A DNA stretch of 64,000 nucleotides from Rhodothermaceae bacterium (GTDB lineage: Bacteria; Bacteroidota; Rhodothermia; Rhodothermales; Bin80). The position numbers and the translations under genes were made by a program. The stretch covers positions 62,001-126,000 of the forward strand of contig VXSC01000036.1 in assembly GCA_009838195.1 (NCBI GenBank), given 5' to 3'. The number at the start of each line of letters is the position of its first letter. Positions within the stretch are counted from its first letter, which is position 1. Positions 1-7,933 of the stretch are shown one piece after another. A model generated the notes under the pieces. That model was given only the letters and a program-made list of their open reading frames with translations. It did no database searches and had not been told where the DNA came from.

Positions 1-1
1 C

Positions 2-694
2 GTTACAAAGCTGCAGCGTGAGTTTATCAGCAATATGTCTCATGAAGTCCGCAACCCCATCTTTGCAATTGGTGGCTTCCTCGAAGCTCTGGGATCTCCA
101 AAACTCTCGGAAAAACATCGTCAGAGATATTCTGCGAAAGGGTTGCAAAATTTAAAGCGCCTCAATCATCTGTTCGGCTCCCTCATAGACATTGCGAGAC
201 TTGAGAATCGTGATCAGCCGCTGAACATATCGAGATGCAACTTGGCCACATTCACACTTGATGCAAAAGAGATACTGGGCTATCAGGCTCAGAAAAAGGA
301 TTTGCGGCTGGAACTTGATGAGCAACATACCTGGGTCCAGGCGGATGAAGATCAGATTCGACAGGTATTTCTGAATTTGATTCACAATGCGATCCGATAC
401 AGCACTTCTGGAACGGTTCGCTGCCGCTTTCGCAAACGTCTTGATAAGGTACGCGTGGAAGTAATTGATGATGGCCAGGGAATACCAGAGAATCACTTGA
501 ATTTGATCTTTGAGCGCTTTCATCGGGTTGACCACTCGCGTGCCCGACGAGATGGCGGAGTTGGACTGGGACTAGCCATCGTGAAACAAATTCTGCAGAA
601 ACATGGGGAGTCAATCCATGTGGAGAGCATAGTTGGGCGAGGATCACGCTTCTGGTTTGAGTTGCCTCTGTCACCTGAGGAGCCCGAACCCTGA
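2..694 (+). CDS. Sensor histidine kinase, C-terminal part (5' end outside window)
   Basis: The frame is open from base 2, so the gene begins before the window and only the kinase core is visible. In order there are a HisKA phospho-acceptor box (SHEVRNP, with the conserved His), an HATPase N box (NLIHNAIRYS), G1 (DDGQGIP), an F-box-like segment (FERFHRVDHSR) and G2 (GLGLAIVKQIL). The protein autophosphorylates on the His and passes phosphate to a response regulator. Sensor domain and partner are not visible, so the signal is unknown. An internal ATG at 35 is part of the H box and is not a real start. No response regulator follows; the next gene is metabolic. The end at 694 leads into a structured intergenic region. 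Confidence 0.93.
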   Translation, partial: VTKLQREFISNMSHEVRNPIFAIGGFLEALGSPKLSEKHRQRYSAKGLQNLKRLNHLFGSLIDIARLENRDQPLNISRCNLATFTLDAKEILGYQAQKKDLRLELDEQHTWVQADEDQIRQVFLNLIHNAIRYSTSGTVRCRFRKRLDKVRVEVIDDGQGIPENHLNLIFERFHRVDHSRARRDGGVGLGLAIVKQILQKHGESIHVESIVGRGSRFWFELPLSPEEPEP

Positions 695-735
695 GGAACT
701 ACTGGTAAATAAAGAAGTAGGATTGGGTCGGAACG

Positions 736-810
736 CACTCGCACACTTTACCATCCTGAACGCAGGCGTTGCCGCGAGTGGACCTCCCGTTGCTGTATGA
801 GAGGTTTTTT
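736..810 (+). terminator. Nested inverted repeats ending in T-tract; candidate terminator or structured leader
   Basis: A 7-bp inverted repeat (CACTCGC 736-742 / GCGAGTG 774-780) encloses a small hairpin (AACGC-AG-GCGTT). It is followed by ACCTC 782-786 pairing with GAGGT 801-805, running directly into T6 (805-810). The last stem with its U-run resembles an intrinsic terminator for the histidine kinase gene, though its 14-nt loop is large. The outer structure may be part of the same element or of a leader for the E1 gene 127 bp downstream. Pairing was found by eye; no energy was computed. Confidence 0.35.
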
Positions 811-936
811 GTTATCTTGGGTTGTTGTCACGTTTCGAAGGAGGCGAAATACGCAAAATCCCACGAGGACAAAAAGGTCGATCCGTGCACCTAATGGGCG
901 ACATGCTTCCCATTATCAAGTTTTTCATGCAAAGAA

Positions 937-3105
937 ATGGCTGACCCTCCATCTGATCATACTGTTTCTGGTATCGGCTCGGCCGAGTTGGACGCGCGTA
1001 CGGAAACCAACGGCCATTCTTCCGTCATTCAGCAGGACACCCCACTCACCGATATTGATGAGAGCTGTTATGGAGAAGGCTTTGATGTGGAGTTGGTCCA
1101 GCCTTCTGACTTCGACAAAGAAACCCTCCTACATGTACTGCGCACCATGTATACGGCGCGGCTACTTGATGGAAAGATGCTTACCCTGCTCAAACAGGGG
1201 AAAGGCTTCTTCCATATAGGCTGCAGCGGCCACGAAGCCACACAGGCCGCTATTGGACTCCTCAGTAAGCCCGGCCATGACTGGTTCTGCCCTTACTATC
1301 GTGATCTTGCACTTGCACTCACCCTTGGACAGACCATTGAAGAAACCTTTCTCGATCACTTGGCCAAAGCAGATAGCGTGAACTCAGGAGGGCGTCAAAT
1401 GCCTGCGCATTATGGTGCGCGGGACAAGAATATTTTCAGTGTTTGTTCTTCTGTTGGTTCTCAGTACCTACCGGCGCTGGGACTTGCAATGGCTTCGATG
1501 AAGCGGGGCACGGATGCATTCACGTTATGTTCTGCCGGAGATGGCGCAACCTCTCAAGGAGCTTTCCACGAAGCTCTGAACTGGGCAGCCCGTAATCAAG
1601 CTCCCGTTCTATTTTTAATACAGGACAACAAGTACGCGATTAGTGTTCCGGTCACTGAACAGACCGCAGGAGGAACCCCCTTTAAACTTGCGGGAGGGTA
1701 CGAGGGCTTGGCGAGATACCGCGTGGATGGAACGGACTTCTTCAAGATCTACTCTGTTGCCAAAGCAGCAATCGCTCATTTGCGGGCAGGAAAGGGACCT
1801 GTCTGTTTAGTCGCTGATGTCGTCCGGCTTTTGCCTCACTCTTCTTCAGATAATCATCTCAAGTATCGTACCGAAGAGGAATTGATTGAAGACCAGACGA
1901 CTGATCCGATTACCCGACTCGAACATGCCCTGATCGAATCGGACATTTTGACTACCGCGCAGGCAGAAGCTCTTCAGGAAGAGATCAAAACCGAGATCGA
2001 CGAGGTGGCCCGCTCTGCAGAACAACGAATAGATCCAGATCCTGAAAACGCGATCACCCATGTTTTCTTTGAGGGAGGTCTGAACCTTACCTACGGCATT
2101 GATGAGCCGGTGGGCGAGCCTGTAGTCATGGTAGATGCCATCAACCATGCCCTCCATGAAGAGATGGCACGTGATGAATCCATTCTTGTCTACGGAGAAG
2201 ATGTTGCAGGAAAGAAAGGTGGTGTATTCACAGCCACTCGGGGATTGACGGAAGAGTTCGGTGCCGAACGCTGCTTCAACTCCCCTTTAGCCGAAGCATC
2301 GATCATTGGAACTGCGGTTGGCCTCAGCTCTGCCGGTTTTAAGCCCGTTGTTGAGATCCAGTTCGCGGACTATATCTGGCCAGCAATGCAACATCTACGC
2401 AATCAAGTAGCTACATTGCGTTACCGATCCAATAATGCATGGTCCTGCCCCATGGTTATCCGAGTACCGTGTGGTGGCTACATCCACGGAGGTCTTTGTC
2501 ACTCTCAGAATATTGAGAGCATCTTCGGCCACATGCCAGGAATCCGCGTCGTGATGCCTTCTTCGGCTGCAGATGCGAAAGGGCTACTGAAGACGGCAAT
2601 CCGTAGTAAGGACCCCGTTTTATTTCTTGAGCACAAAGCCCTCTACCGGGCAGCGAGTGCCAGAGGTCCTGAACCGGGTGAAGACTATCTGATCCCATTC
2701 GGAAAGGCACGTACCGTCCGTGAGGGGACGGATCTGACGATCATCACCTATGGATTCCTTGTCCACAAGTGTCTCGCGGTTGCCAGACAACTCTCTAGAG
2801 AAAACCAGTTGTCCGTTGAGGTAATTGATCTGCGTACTTTGATGCCACTGGATTCTGAAGCGGTACTCGCTTCCGTCCAGAAGACGCATCGCCTGCTGAT
2901 CGTGCACGAAGACCATGAATTTCTTGGCTATGGCGCAGAGGTTTCCGCTCAGATATCAGACGCAGGATTTTCCCACCTGGATGCACCAGTACGACGCATA
3001 GGAGCAAAATTCTCCTACATCCCTTATGCCGACCCACTGGAACGCGATGTTCTCCCCCAAAGCGAGGACATCCTCTCTGCAGCCCGTTCGCTGGCTACCT
3101 GGTAG
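937..3105 (+). CDS. Fused alpha/beta 2-oxoacid dehydrogenase E1 component (TPP-dependent)
   Basis: A 722-residue single-chain E1 of a 2-oxoacid dehydrogenase complex, decarboxylating a branched-chain 2-oxoacid or pyruvate with thiamine pyrophosphate and acylating the lipoyl E2. Residues about 50-370 are the alpha part, with a TPP motif starting GDGATSQGAFHEALNW and ending in QDNKYAISVP. Residues about 390-722 are the beta part (YGEDVAGKKGGVF, NSPLAEASIIG, EIQFADYIWPA). In many bacteria these are two genes; the fusion is common in Bacteroidota and Rhodothermota. No E2 or E3 gene is adjacent, so substrate class cannot be set from context. The ATG at 937 lacks a clear Shine-Dalgarno site; the first ~35 residues are poorly conserved in character. 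An overlapping frame at 797-1219 is a shadow. Confidence 0.92.
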   Translation: MADPPSDHTVSGIGSAELDARTETNGHSSVIQQDTPLTDIDESCYGEGFDVELVQPSDFDKETLLHVLRTMYTARLLDGKMLTLLKQGKGFFHIGCSGHEATQAAIGLLSKPGHDWFCPYYRDLALALTLGQTIEETFLDHLAKADSVNSGGRQMPAHYGARDKNIFSVCSSVGSQYLPALGLAMASMKRGTDAFTLCSAGDGATSQGAFHEALNWAARNQAPVLFLIQDNKYAISVPVTEQTAGGTPFKLAGGYEGLARYRVDGTDFFKIYSVAKAAIAHLRAGKGPVCLVADVVRLLPHSSSDNHLKYRTEEELIEDQTTDPITRLEHALIESDILTTAQAEALQEEIKTEIDEVARSAEQRIDPDPENAITHVFFEGGLNLTYGIDEPVGEPVVMVDAINHALHEEMARDESILVYGEDVAGKKGGVFTATRGLTEEFGAERCFNSPLAEASIIGTAVGLSSAGFKPVVEIQFADYIWPAMQHLRNQVATLRYRSNNAWSCPMVIRVPCGGYIHGGLCHSQNIESIFGHMPGIRVVMPSSAADAKGLLKTAIRSKDPVLFLEHKALYRAASARGPEPGEDYLIPFGKARTVREGTDLTIITYGFLVHKCLAVARQLSRENQLSVEVIDLRTLMPLDSEAVLASVQKTHRLLIVHEDHEFLGYGAEVSAQISDAGFSHLDAPVRRIGAKFSYIPYADPLERDVLPQSEDILSAARSLATW

Positions 3106-3210
3106 ACCTACTTCAGAGAATAATCAACGCATCTTCTCTCGATGAGAGGGGGTACGTGTTCTTCTTGATGTTCTTGTCCGAACGAGATTCCACAAAGTGC
3201 TCCCAGGTAC

Positions 3211-4422
3211 TCACTGGATAATCTGAACAAACCTGCGCTTGCCTACCTTGATCAGAAAGGGAGCTCGTTCGGCTATATCCAGCACTAGGCGACTGTCCGT
3301 TATCTTTTGTCCATCAATACTGACTGCTCCCTGCTCAACCAACCTGCGTGCTACACCATTTGAAGGAGTCAAACCGGCCATTGTAAGTAGGTTCAGGAGT
3401 CCTACTGGGCCATCAATCTCCGGCTGGAACGATGGTACGTCGTCGGGGACCTGTTTACGTATGACAGTACGTTCGAAATGGTCTCGTGCCTTTGCTGCGT
3501 TTTCGGCTCCATGATAAAGTCGGGTAATGGAGAATGCAAGCCGATGCTTTGCATCCCGCGGATTTGTGGCACACAGTTTTTTTAATGCCGGTAAATCTGC
3601 CGTCTCCTCATCACTCGCAAGCTCGAAATAGCGATAGGTCAACGTGTCTGGGATGGAGAGGACTTTGCCATACATGGTTTCCGGCGATTCGGTGAGTCCT
3701 ATGTAGTTGTCCAGCGACTTCGACATTTTCTCTGCCCCGTCCAGTCCCTCCAGGATTGGAAGTGTAATACAGACCTGAGGCTCTTGCCCCACACTCTTTT
3801 GCACGGCCCTCCCCATTAGCAGGTTGAACTTCTGGTCGGTTCCACCCAGCTCAACATCTGCCTCTATCTCCACCGAATCCTGGGCCTGAGCAAGTGGATA
3901 GAGGAATTCATGTAACCCAATCGCATCTCCTTTTGCATAGCGTCCTGAAAAATCATCGCGCTCTAACATGCGAGCGACCGTAGATTTTCCCGCCAACCGG
4001 ACTACATCCTCAAAAGACAGCTTTCCGAGCCACTCAGAATTATACACGATGCGAATGCGATCAGAGTGCAGAATCTGCAAAGCCTGCTGAAAGTAGGTTT
4101 CCCCATTGCGGCGGGTTTCTTCAAGTGAGAGTGCCGGTCGCATTTTTGAGCGACCACTCGCATCTCCAATCATTCCGGTAAAATCCCCAACAATCAGGAC
4201 AATCTCGTGCCCGAAGTCCTGGAATTGCCGAAGCTTCCGTAACACAACTGCATGTCCAAGATGCAGGTCCGGTCGACTGGGGTCACATCCTAACTTCACG
4301 GTGAGTGGCTTCCCCGTTTCCTCTGCACGGAGCAGTTTTGTGCGAAGCTCTTCTTCCGGTATGATCTCCTGAACGCCACGCTTTAAGTGCAGGATCTGCT
4401 CCGCTACTGGTGGAAAATGCAT
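3211..4422 (-). CDS. tyrS: Tyrosyl-tRNA synthetase
   Basis: A class I aminoacyl-tRNA synthetase charging tRNA-Tyr in the cytoplasm, 403 residues as expected. The HIGH-type motif appears as HLGHAV in the N-terminal Rossmann domain, the KMSKS loop as EKMSKSLDNY near residue 230, and a C-terminal S4-like RNA-binding domain is seen (GVARRLVEQGAVSIDGQKI). It is the last gene of the minus-strand run, starting 1 bp after the smpB stop, so it is probably co-transcribed with smpB. It converges on the E1 gene across 105 bp in which no convincing terminator was seen. Confidence 0.97.
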   Translation of the reverse strand: MHFPPVAEQILHLKRGVQEIIPEEELRTKLLRAEETGKPLTVKLGCDPSRPDLHLGHAVVLRKLRQFQDFGHEIVLIVGDFTGMIGDASGRSKMRPALSLEETRRNGETYFQQALQILHSDRIRIVYNSEWLGKLSFEDVVRLAGKSTVARMLERDDFSGRYAKGDAIGLHEFLYPLAQAQDSVEIEADVELGGTDQKFNLLMGRAVQKSVGQEPQVCITLPILEGLDGAEKMSKSLDNYIGLTESPETMYGKVLSIPDTLTYRYFELASDEETADLPALKKLCATNPRDAKHRLAFSITRLYHGAENAAKARDHFERTVIRKQVPDDVPSFQPEIDGPVGLLNLLTMAGLTPSNGVARRLVEQGAVSIDGQKITDSRLVLDIAERAPFLIKVGKRRFVQIIQ

Positions 4423-4423
4423 G

Positions 4424-4879
4424 TCAGTATTGCTTCAGAGTTCGTTCCAGTTGTCGCTTCGTGTCCCGCTCCGCCATGTCAGCCCGTTTGTCAAAGAGTT
4501 TTTTCCCCCGGGCAACGCCAATTTCCACCTTGATCTTGCCATGATTCAGGTAAAATCTGAGCGGGATTAATGTGTTGCCCTTTTGTTCAACTGCTTTTTG
4601 TAAACGTACGATTTCTTTGCGATGCAACAGAAGTTTTCGGGGGCGAAGGGGATCATGATTATTCAGGTTCCCATGCTTATAGTGTGAGATGTGTGCATCA
4701 ACCAGGAATATCTCCTGCTGCTCAATTTTGCACCATGCTTCTGCCAAGCTCACGCGCCCGTCGCGAATTGATTTCACCTCGGTTCCAACCAGTACCATTC
4801 CAGCCTCAATGGTATCCAGAATATGATACTGTCGCCGGGCCCGGCGATTACTTGCCAGGGTTGTCTTTGATTTTTCCAT
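4424..4879 (-). CDS. smpB: SsrA-binding protein SmpB
   Basis: SmpB binds tmRNA and delivers it to stalled ribosomes for trans-translation. The 151-residue length and family motifs are clear: NRRARRQYHILDTIEAG at the N terminus, GTEVKSIRDGRVSLAEAWCKI, and a basic tail (RADMAERDTKRQLERTLKQY). It lies 3 bp after the MqnA-like gene and 1 bp before tyrS, so translational coupling is likely. The tmRNA gene itself was not seen in the window. Confidence 0.97.
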   Translation of the reverse strand: MEKSKTTLASNRRARRQYHILDTIEAGMVLVGTEVKSIRDGRVSLAEAWCKIEQQEIFLVDAHISHYKHGNLNNHDPLRPRKLLLHRKEIVRLQKAVEQKGNTLIPLRFYLNHGKIKVEIGVARGKKLFDKRADMAERDTKRQLERTLKQY

Positions 4880-4882
4880 TTC

Positions 4883-5674
4883 TCACGACCTCTCTCCTCC
4901 ACTCTGCCCCATGTCCTGCCCCCACCACGGCAACTGCTGTGCATGCTCTGATGCAAATATTGGCAGTGGTACAAGATCTTCCGTCATCCCATAATAATAC
5001 ATGTACTCCCGGATTGCAGTGAGTCCGGCAATGGTAACATCATCCAGGCGCAGCCGAAGGCTTTCACCGAAAAATTTGTCTTCCGGCGAGTCTGACCTGG
5101 CTCCCCACTCTTGCGCAACGATTTCAGCCTCCCTTGTGAGTTCAATCAGCGATTGCGTCATTAGATCGTTCCCCGCCCCTTTCAAACAAGCGTAAACGCC
5201 CCACACCATCGGGTATTGAGCAAGCTCATACCATTCCTGCCCAAGATCCAGTATATCTGGATCATCGACCCGGGGCAGTGGAGTTGATTCCGGGAGCAAT
5301 TCAATATCGGCTCGTCCATCAAAGACAACCTGAACCTGCCGCCCATAATGCTCTTTAAGAATTACTCTTGCCATGAATTCTTCAAGCTTCTGACCAGGAG
5401 AGGACTTCAGTACGTTAGCGCGTTGGATGCCTTGATGAACGCGCAGCCGTGCAAACGGATACCCCCATGAGGATACTGCCCCACCAGGTATGATATCAAA
5501 TTCCTCTACCGCCGCGAATACAGTGGTCACCGGCAACAGTGCTATATCAACCTGTTGCTGACGCAATAAATCCGCACAATATGAGGCGGAATGCTTCTCC
5601 GTCTCCCTGCACAGTGACTGAGCAGCAGCTTCGAGGCATTTCGTCGATGGAAAATCCCAGAACGCCAATTGCAT
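4883..5674 (-). CDS. MqnA/MqnD-family menaquinone biosynthesis protein
   Basis: A periplasmic-binding-protein-like fold enzyme of the MqnA (chorismate dehydratase)/MqnD family of the futalosine menaquinone route. Support comes from DIALLPVTTVF in the N-terminal half and the segment DLGQEWYELAQYPMVWGVYA, which matches the typical MqnA stretch of DLG, W and hydrophobics. There is no signal peptide, as expected for this cytosolic family. I chose ATG 5674 over a TTG two codons upstream (5680). It sits between rplS (8 bp away) and smpB (3 bp away), so it is probably co-expressed with the translation operon. Whether it is MqnA or MqnD is not settled; an MqnA-type dehydratase is the better match. 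Confidence 0.75.
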   Translation of the reverse strand: MQLAFWDFPSTKCLEAAAQSLCRETEKHSASYCADLLRQQQVDIALLPVTTVFAAVEEFDIIPGGAVSSWGYPFARLRVHQGIQRANVLKSSPGQKLEEFMARVILKEHYGRQVQVVFDGRADIELLPESTPLPRVDDPDILDLGQEWYELAQYPMVWGVYACLKGAGNDLMTQSLIELTREAEIVAQEWGARSDSPEDKFFGESLRLRLDDVTIAGLTAIREYMYYYGMTEDLVPLPIFASEHAQQLPWWGQDMGQSGGERS

Positions 5675-5682
5675 CGGCAATT

Positions 5683-6042
5683 CTAGGAATCTCGCACGCG
5701 TTCCTTGATACGGGAGGCTTTACCGCGCAGGTCACGGAGGTAGTAGAGCTTTGCTCGACGTACTCTCCCGAAGCGTTTGACTTCCACACGTGCGATTCTT
5801 GGGGAGTGGAACGGAAAAACTCGCTCAACCCCAACACCACTGGAAATCTTTCTGACCATAAAGGTCTTATTGGCGCCTGCACCACGGATCGCAATGACCG
5901 TACCTTGAAAAATCTGTATGCGTTCTTTCCCTCCTTCGGTCACCCGCAGATGTACGGCTACCGTATCTCCAGCTTCAAAATCCGGCAACGAATCTTCACG
6001 TAACTGTGTGGTTTCTATGATTTTCAGCAGATCTTTAGACAT
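5683..6042 (-). CDS. rplS: Ribosomal protein L19
   Basis: Large-subunit protein L19 at the 30S-50S interface, 119 residues, the normal size. Family signature: [30 protein letters not shown], then [14 protein letters not shown] and [15 protein letters not shown]. It follows trmD by 17 bp, the classical rpsP-rimM-trmD-rplS gene order. Confidence 0.98.
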   Translation of the reverse strand: MSKDLLKIIETTQLREDSLPDFEAGDTVAVHLRVTEGGKERIQIFQGTVIAIRGAGANKTFMVRKISSGVGVERVFPFHSPRIARVEVKRFGRVRRAKLYYLRDLRGKASRIKERVRDS

Positions 6043-6059
6043 GATTCTTAGAGCTAACG

Positions 6060-6746
6060 TCAGGTTTGAACCTGTGCGGCGTGCTGTTGCCAGAGATCCG
6101 GGCGCCGCTCCCGGGTACGCTGTTGCCGAATTTGATCACGCCATTCGACAATTTTGTTATGATTTCCACTACGAAGTACCTCCGGGACCTGAAGCCCACG
6201 GAAAGAAGCAGGGCGCGTGTACTCTGGGGCACCAAGAAGTCCATCCTGGAATGAATCTTCCAGAGCGGATTGTGCATCTCCAAGCACCCCAGGAATTAGC
6301 CGTAGTACCGCATCCATGACCAGAAGTGCGGGAAGTTCTCCACCACTGAGTACATAATCTCCCACCGATATCTCTCGAGTCACCAGCGTTTCTCGCACCC
6401 GGTGATCCACCCCTTTGTAATGCCCCGCAAGTAGAACGAGATGATTCTTGAGCGAGAGTGTGTTCGCCAAAGACTGGGTAAAAGGCTCACCATCCGGGCT
6501 TAAATAAATCACCTCATCTGGACGATGATTCAGCGCCTCAATGCAGTTAAAGATCGGTTCTGGCTTCAGTACCATCCCGACACCCCCACCGTAAGGATAG
6601 TCGTCAATTTGCTGATGCTGCCCTTCGGCATACGTTCGCAGATCATGCACACGTAATACGACATCCTTCTTTGCCCGGCGCATCACAGTCAGATCAAGTG
6701 CTTTCTTGAGCTGATTCGGCAATGCTGTTACAATGTCGATTCGCAT
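6060..6746 (-). CDS. trmD: tRNA (guanine-N1)-methyltransferase TrmD
   Basis: Makes m1G37 in tRNAs with SAM, preventing +1 frameshifting. The 228-residue protein shows the SPOUT trefoil-knot segments [15 protein letters not shown] and [20 protein letters not shown], and an N-terminal start ([10 protein letters not shown]) typical of the family. It lies 7 bp after rimM and upstream of rplS in the conserved operon. The C terminus is slightly extended with an arginine-rich stretch ([12 protein letters not shown]). Confidence 0.97.
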   Translation of the reverse strand: MRIDIVTALPNQLKKALDLTVMRRAKKDVVLRVHDLRTYAEGQHQQIDDYPYGGGVGMVLKPEPIFNCIEALNHRPDEVIYLSPDGEPFTQSLANTLSLKNHLVLLAGHYKGVDHRVRETLVTREISVGDYVLSGGELPALLVMDAVLRLIPGVLGDAQSALEDSFQDGLLGAPEYTRPASFRGLQVPEVLRSGNHNKIVEWRDQIRQQRTRERRPDLWQQHAAQVQT

Positions 6747-6753
6747 GGTTTCT

Positions 6754-7299
6754 CTAGTCTAAGAGCCCCTCCACAGTTCGGATCACCACACGCCTCCGGT
6801 CGACATCCGTTGACACGATGAATGCAGGGACTGCAGGAATCAACGCTTCCTTCTTTCCTGGACGCTCAATGAGATACAGGGAATGACTTTGCGTATCCCA
6901 TATATCTTTCAGGGTGCCAACTGACTCCCCCTCATCGGTCACAACTTCAACCCCAATCAGGTCGTGCAGAAAGAATTCCCCCGGCTGCAAAGGCGGCAGA
7001 TCATTTAGGTCCGCAAAGACTAGTGGCTTCCCTAAGCCTTCTGCGTCGGTCACTGTATGTATTCCCGTAAATTGCATCAGTACTGTCGTACCACGTCTGG
7101 AGTTCTGTAGTCGGGTACTCTCTACGTTGTAAGGTTGTGCGGTCTGTGGTGTATCTCCTAGCCAAATCCTCTTTAAGTTTCGTAACCGGTTTGGGTCATC
7201 ACTCTCGGGGACCACTTTACATTCACCTTTTAATCCGTGCGTTCGAACAATTCGTCCAACCAGCAGGAGGTTGTCTGGCGAAAGAGTCCCATCAAACAT
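6754..7299 (-). CDS. rimM: 16S rRNA processing factor RimM
   Basis: RimM binds S19 and assists maturation of the 30S head. In 181 residues there is an N-terminal RimM domain ([18 protein letters not shown]) and a C-terminal PRC-barrel ([22 protein letters not shown], then [11 protein letters not shown]). The start codon is ATG at 7299, 12 bp after the rpsP stop. It is placed between rpsP and trmD as in most bacteria. Confidence 0.95.
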   Translation of the reverse strand: MFDGTLSPDNLLLVGRIVRTHGLKGECKVVPESDDPNRLRNLKRIWLGDTPQTAQPYNVESTRLQNSRRGTTVLMQFTGIHTVTDAEGLGKPLVFADLNDLPPLQPGEFFLHDLIGVEVVTDEGESVGTLKDIWDTQSHSLYLIERPGKKEALIPAVPAFIVSTDVDRRRVVIRTVEGLLD

Positions 7300-7311
7300 T
7301 TACGATTTCTT

Positions 7312-7908
7312 TCAGGCCGATTCTTCAGACGATTCGTCTTCTTTTTCAGCAGCTACCTCTTTTTCAGCAGCTACCTCTTTTTCAGCAGCTACCTCTTTTT
7401 CAGCAACTGCTTCTTTTTCAGCCGCTGCTTCTTCCTCGCGAGCTTTCGCCTCTGCGGCGGCAACTGCGGCTTTTTTCCGTTTTTCAAGTAGTTCCGCCTC
7501 GACCTTTGCAGCCGCTTTTTCTTCGGCGTCCAGTGCCTGCTGACGAAGCTCAGATGCAGTTACCTTGGCGGAGGCCTTAAGCTTATCCTGACGATACTGT
7601 TGATGTGCCTCTACAGCCTCAGCAATCGCATCCGGTTCGCCACCCTTGTACTCCAGATGTAACCCCAGAAGGACTCCCTGTTGACTGAGCAGGCTTCGCA
7701 CAGTATCGGTCGGCTGAGCACCTACCTTAAGCCAATGTTTTATACGGTCGTCCTTAAGTTCGACACGTGCTGGCTCTTCCAGCGGATAATACCGCCCAAG
7801 GTCTTCGATGAATCTACCATCCCGCGGTGCGCGCGAGTCTGCGGCAACTACGGCCCAGATCGGCTTCTTTTTTCGCCCCATACGGCGTAATCTAATTTTT
7901 ACTGCCAC
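7312..7908 (-). CDS. rpsP: Ribosomal protein S16 with long repetitive charged C-terminal extension
   Basis: The first ~90 residues are a normal S16 ([34 protein letters not shown]), a small-subunit assembly protein. S16 is usually 80-100 residues; here it is 198. The extra ~105 residues are Ala/Glu/Lys-rich and predicted helical, ending in tandem EVAAEK hexapeptides (18-bp DNA repeats at 7342-7431) and an acidic EDESSEESA tail. The start is GTG at 7908, with an AAAAAGG-like purine run just upstream. Charged S16/S2-type tails occur in Bacteroidota and Rhodothermota, but repeat number here may vary between strains. The gene follows ffh by 25 bp. Confidence 0.96.
   Translation of the reverse strand: MAVKIRLRRMGRKKKPIWAVVAADSRAPRDGRFIEDLGRYYPLEEPARVELKDDRIKHWLKVGAQPTDTVRSLLSQQGVLLGLHLEYKGGEPDAIAEAVEAHQQYRQDKLKASAKVTASELRQQALDAEEKAAAKVEAELLEKRKKAAVAAAEAKAREEEAAAEKEAVAEKEVAAEKEVAAEKEVAAEKEDESSEESA
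7342..7431 (-). repeat. Five tandem 18-bp repeats inside rpsP (EVAAEK-type units)
   Basis: Three identical 18-bp units (TTTTTCAGCAGCTACCTC on +) occupy 7342-7395, followed by two diverged copies to 7431. On the coding strand they encode six-residue units of the E-V/A-A-A-E-K type in the S16 tail. The period is a multiple of three, so copy-number change keeps the frame. Confidence 0.95.
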
Positions 7909-7933
7909 CTTTTTATTTACGTTTTATTGAATA

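Noticed and set aside
797-1219. Plus-strand frame overlapping the start of the E1 gene
   Set aside because: Composition is basic and irregular with no domain, and it overlaps a clear enzyme gene in another frame.
3106-3210. CTCTC/GAGAG hairpin between E1 and tyrS as a bidirectional terminator
   Set aside because: The stem is only 5 bp and has no U-run on either strand.
5539-6003. Plus-strand frame across rplS and the MqnA-like gene
   Set aside because: It is the antisense of two well-supported genes.
7342-7431. Tandem repeats considered as a CRISPR array
   Set aside because: The units are 18 bp and contiguous, have no spacers, and are in frame within S16.
7137-7580. Plus-strand frames with FFSSYL/LFQQLP-type repeats
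   Set aside because: These are antisense readings of the 18-bp repeats inside rpsP, not a repeat protein.
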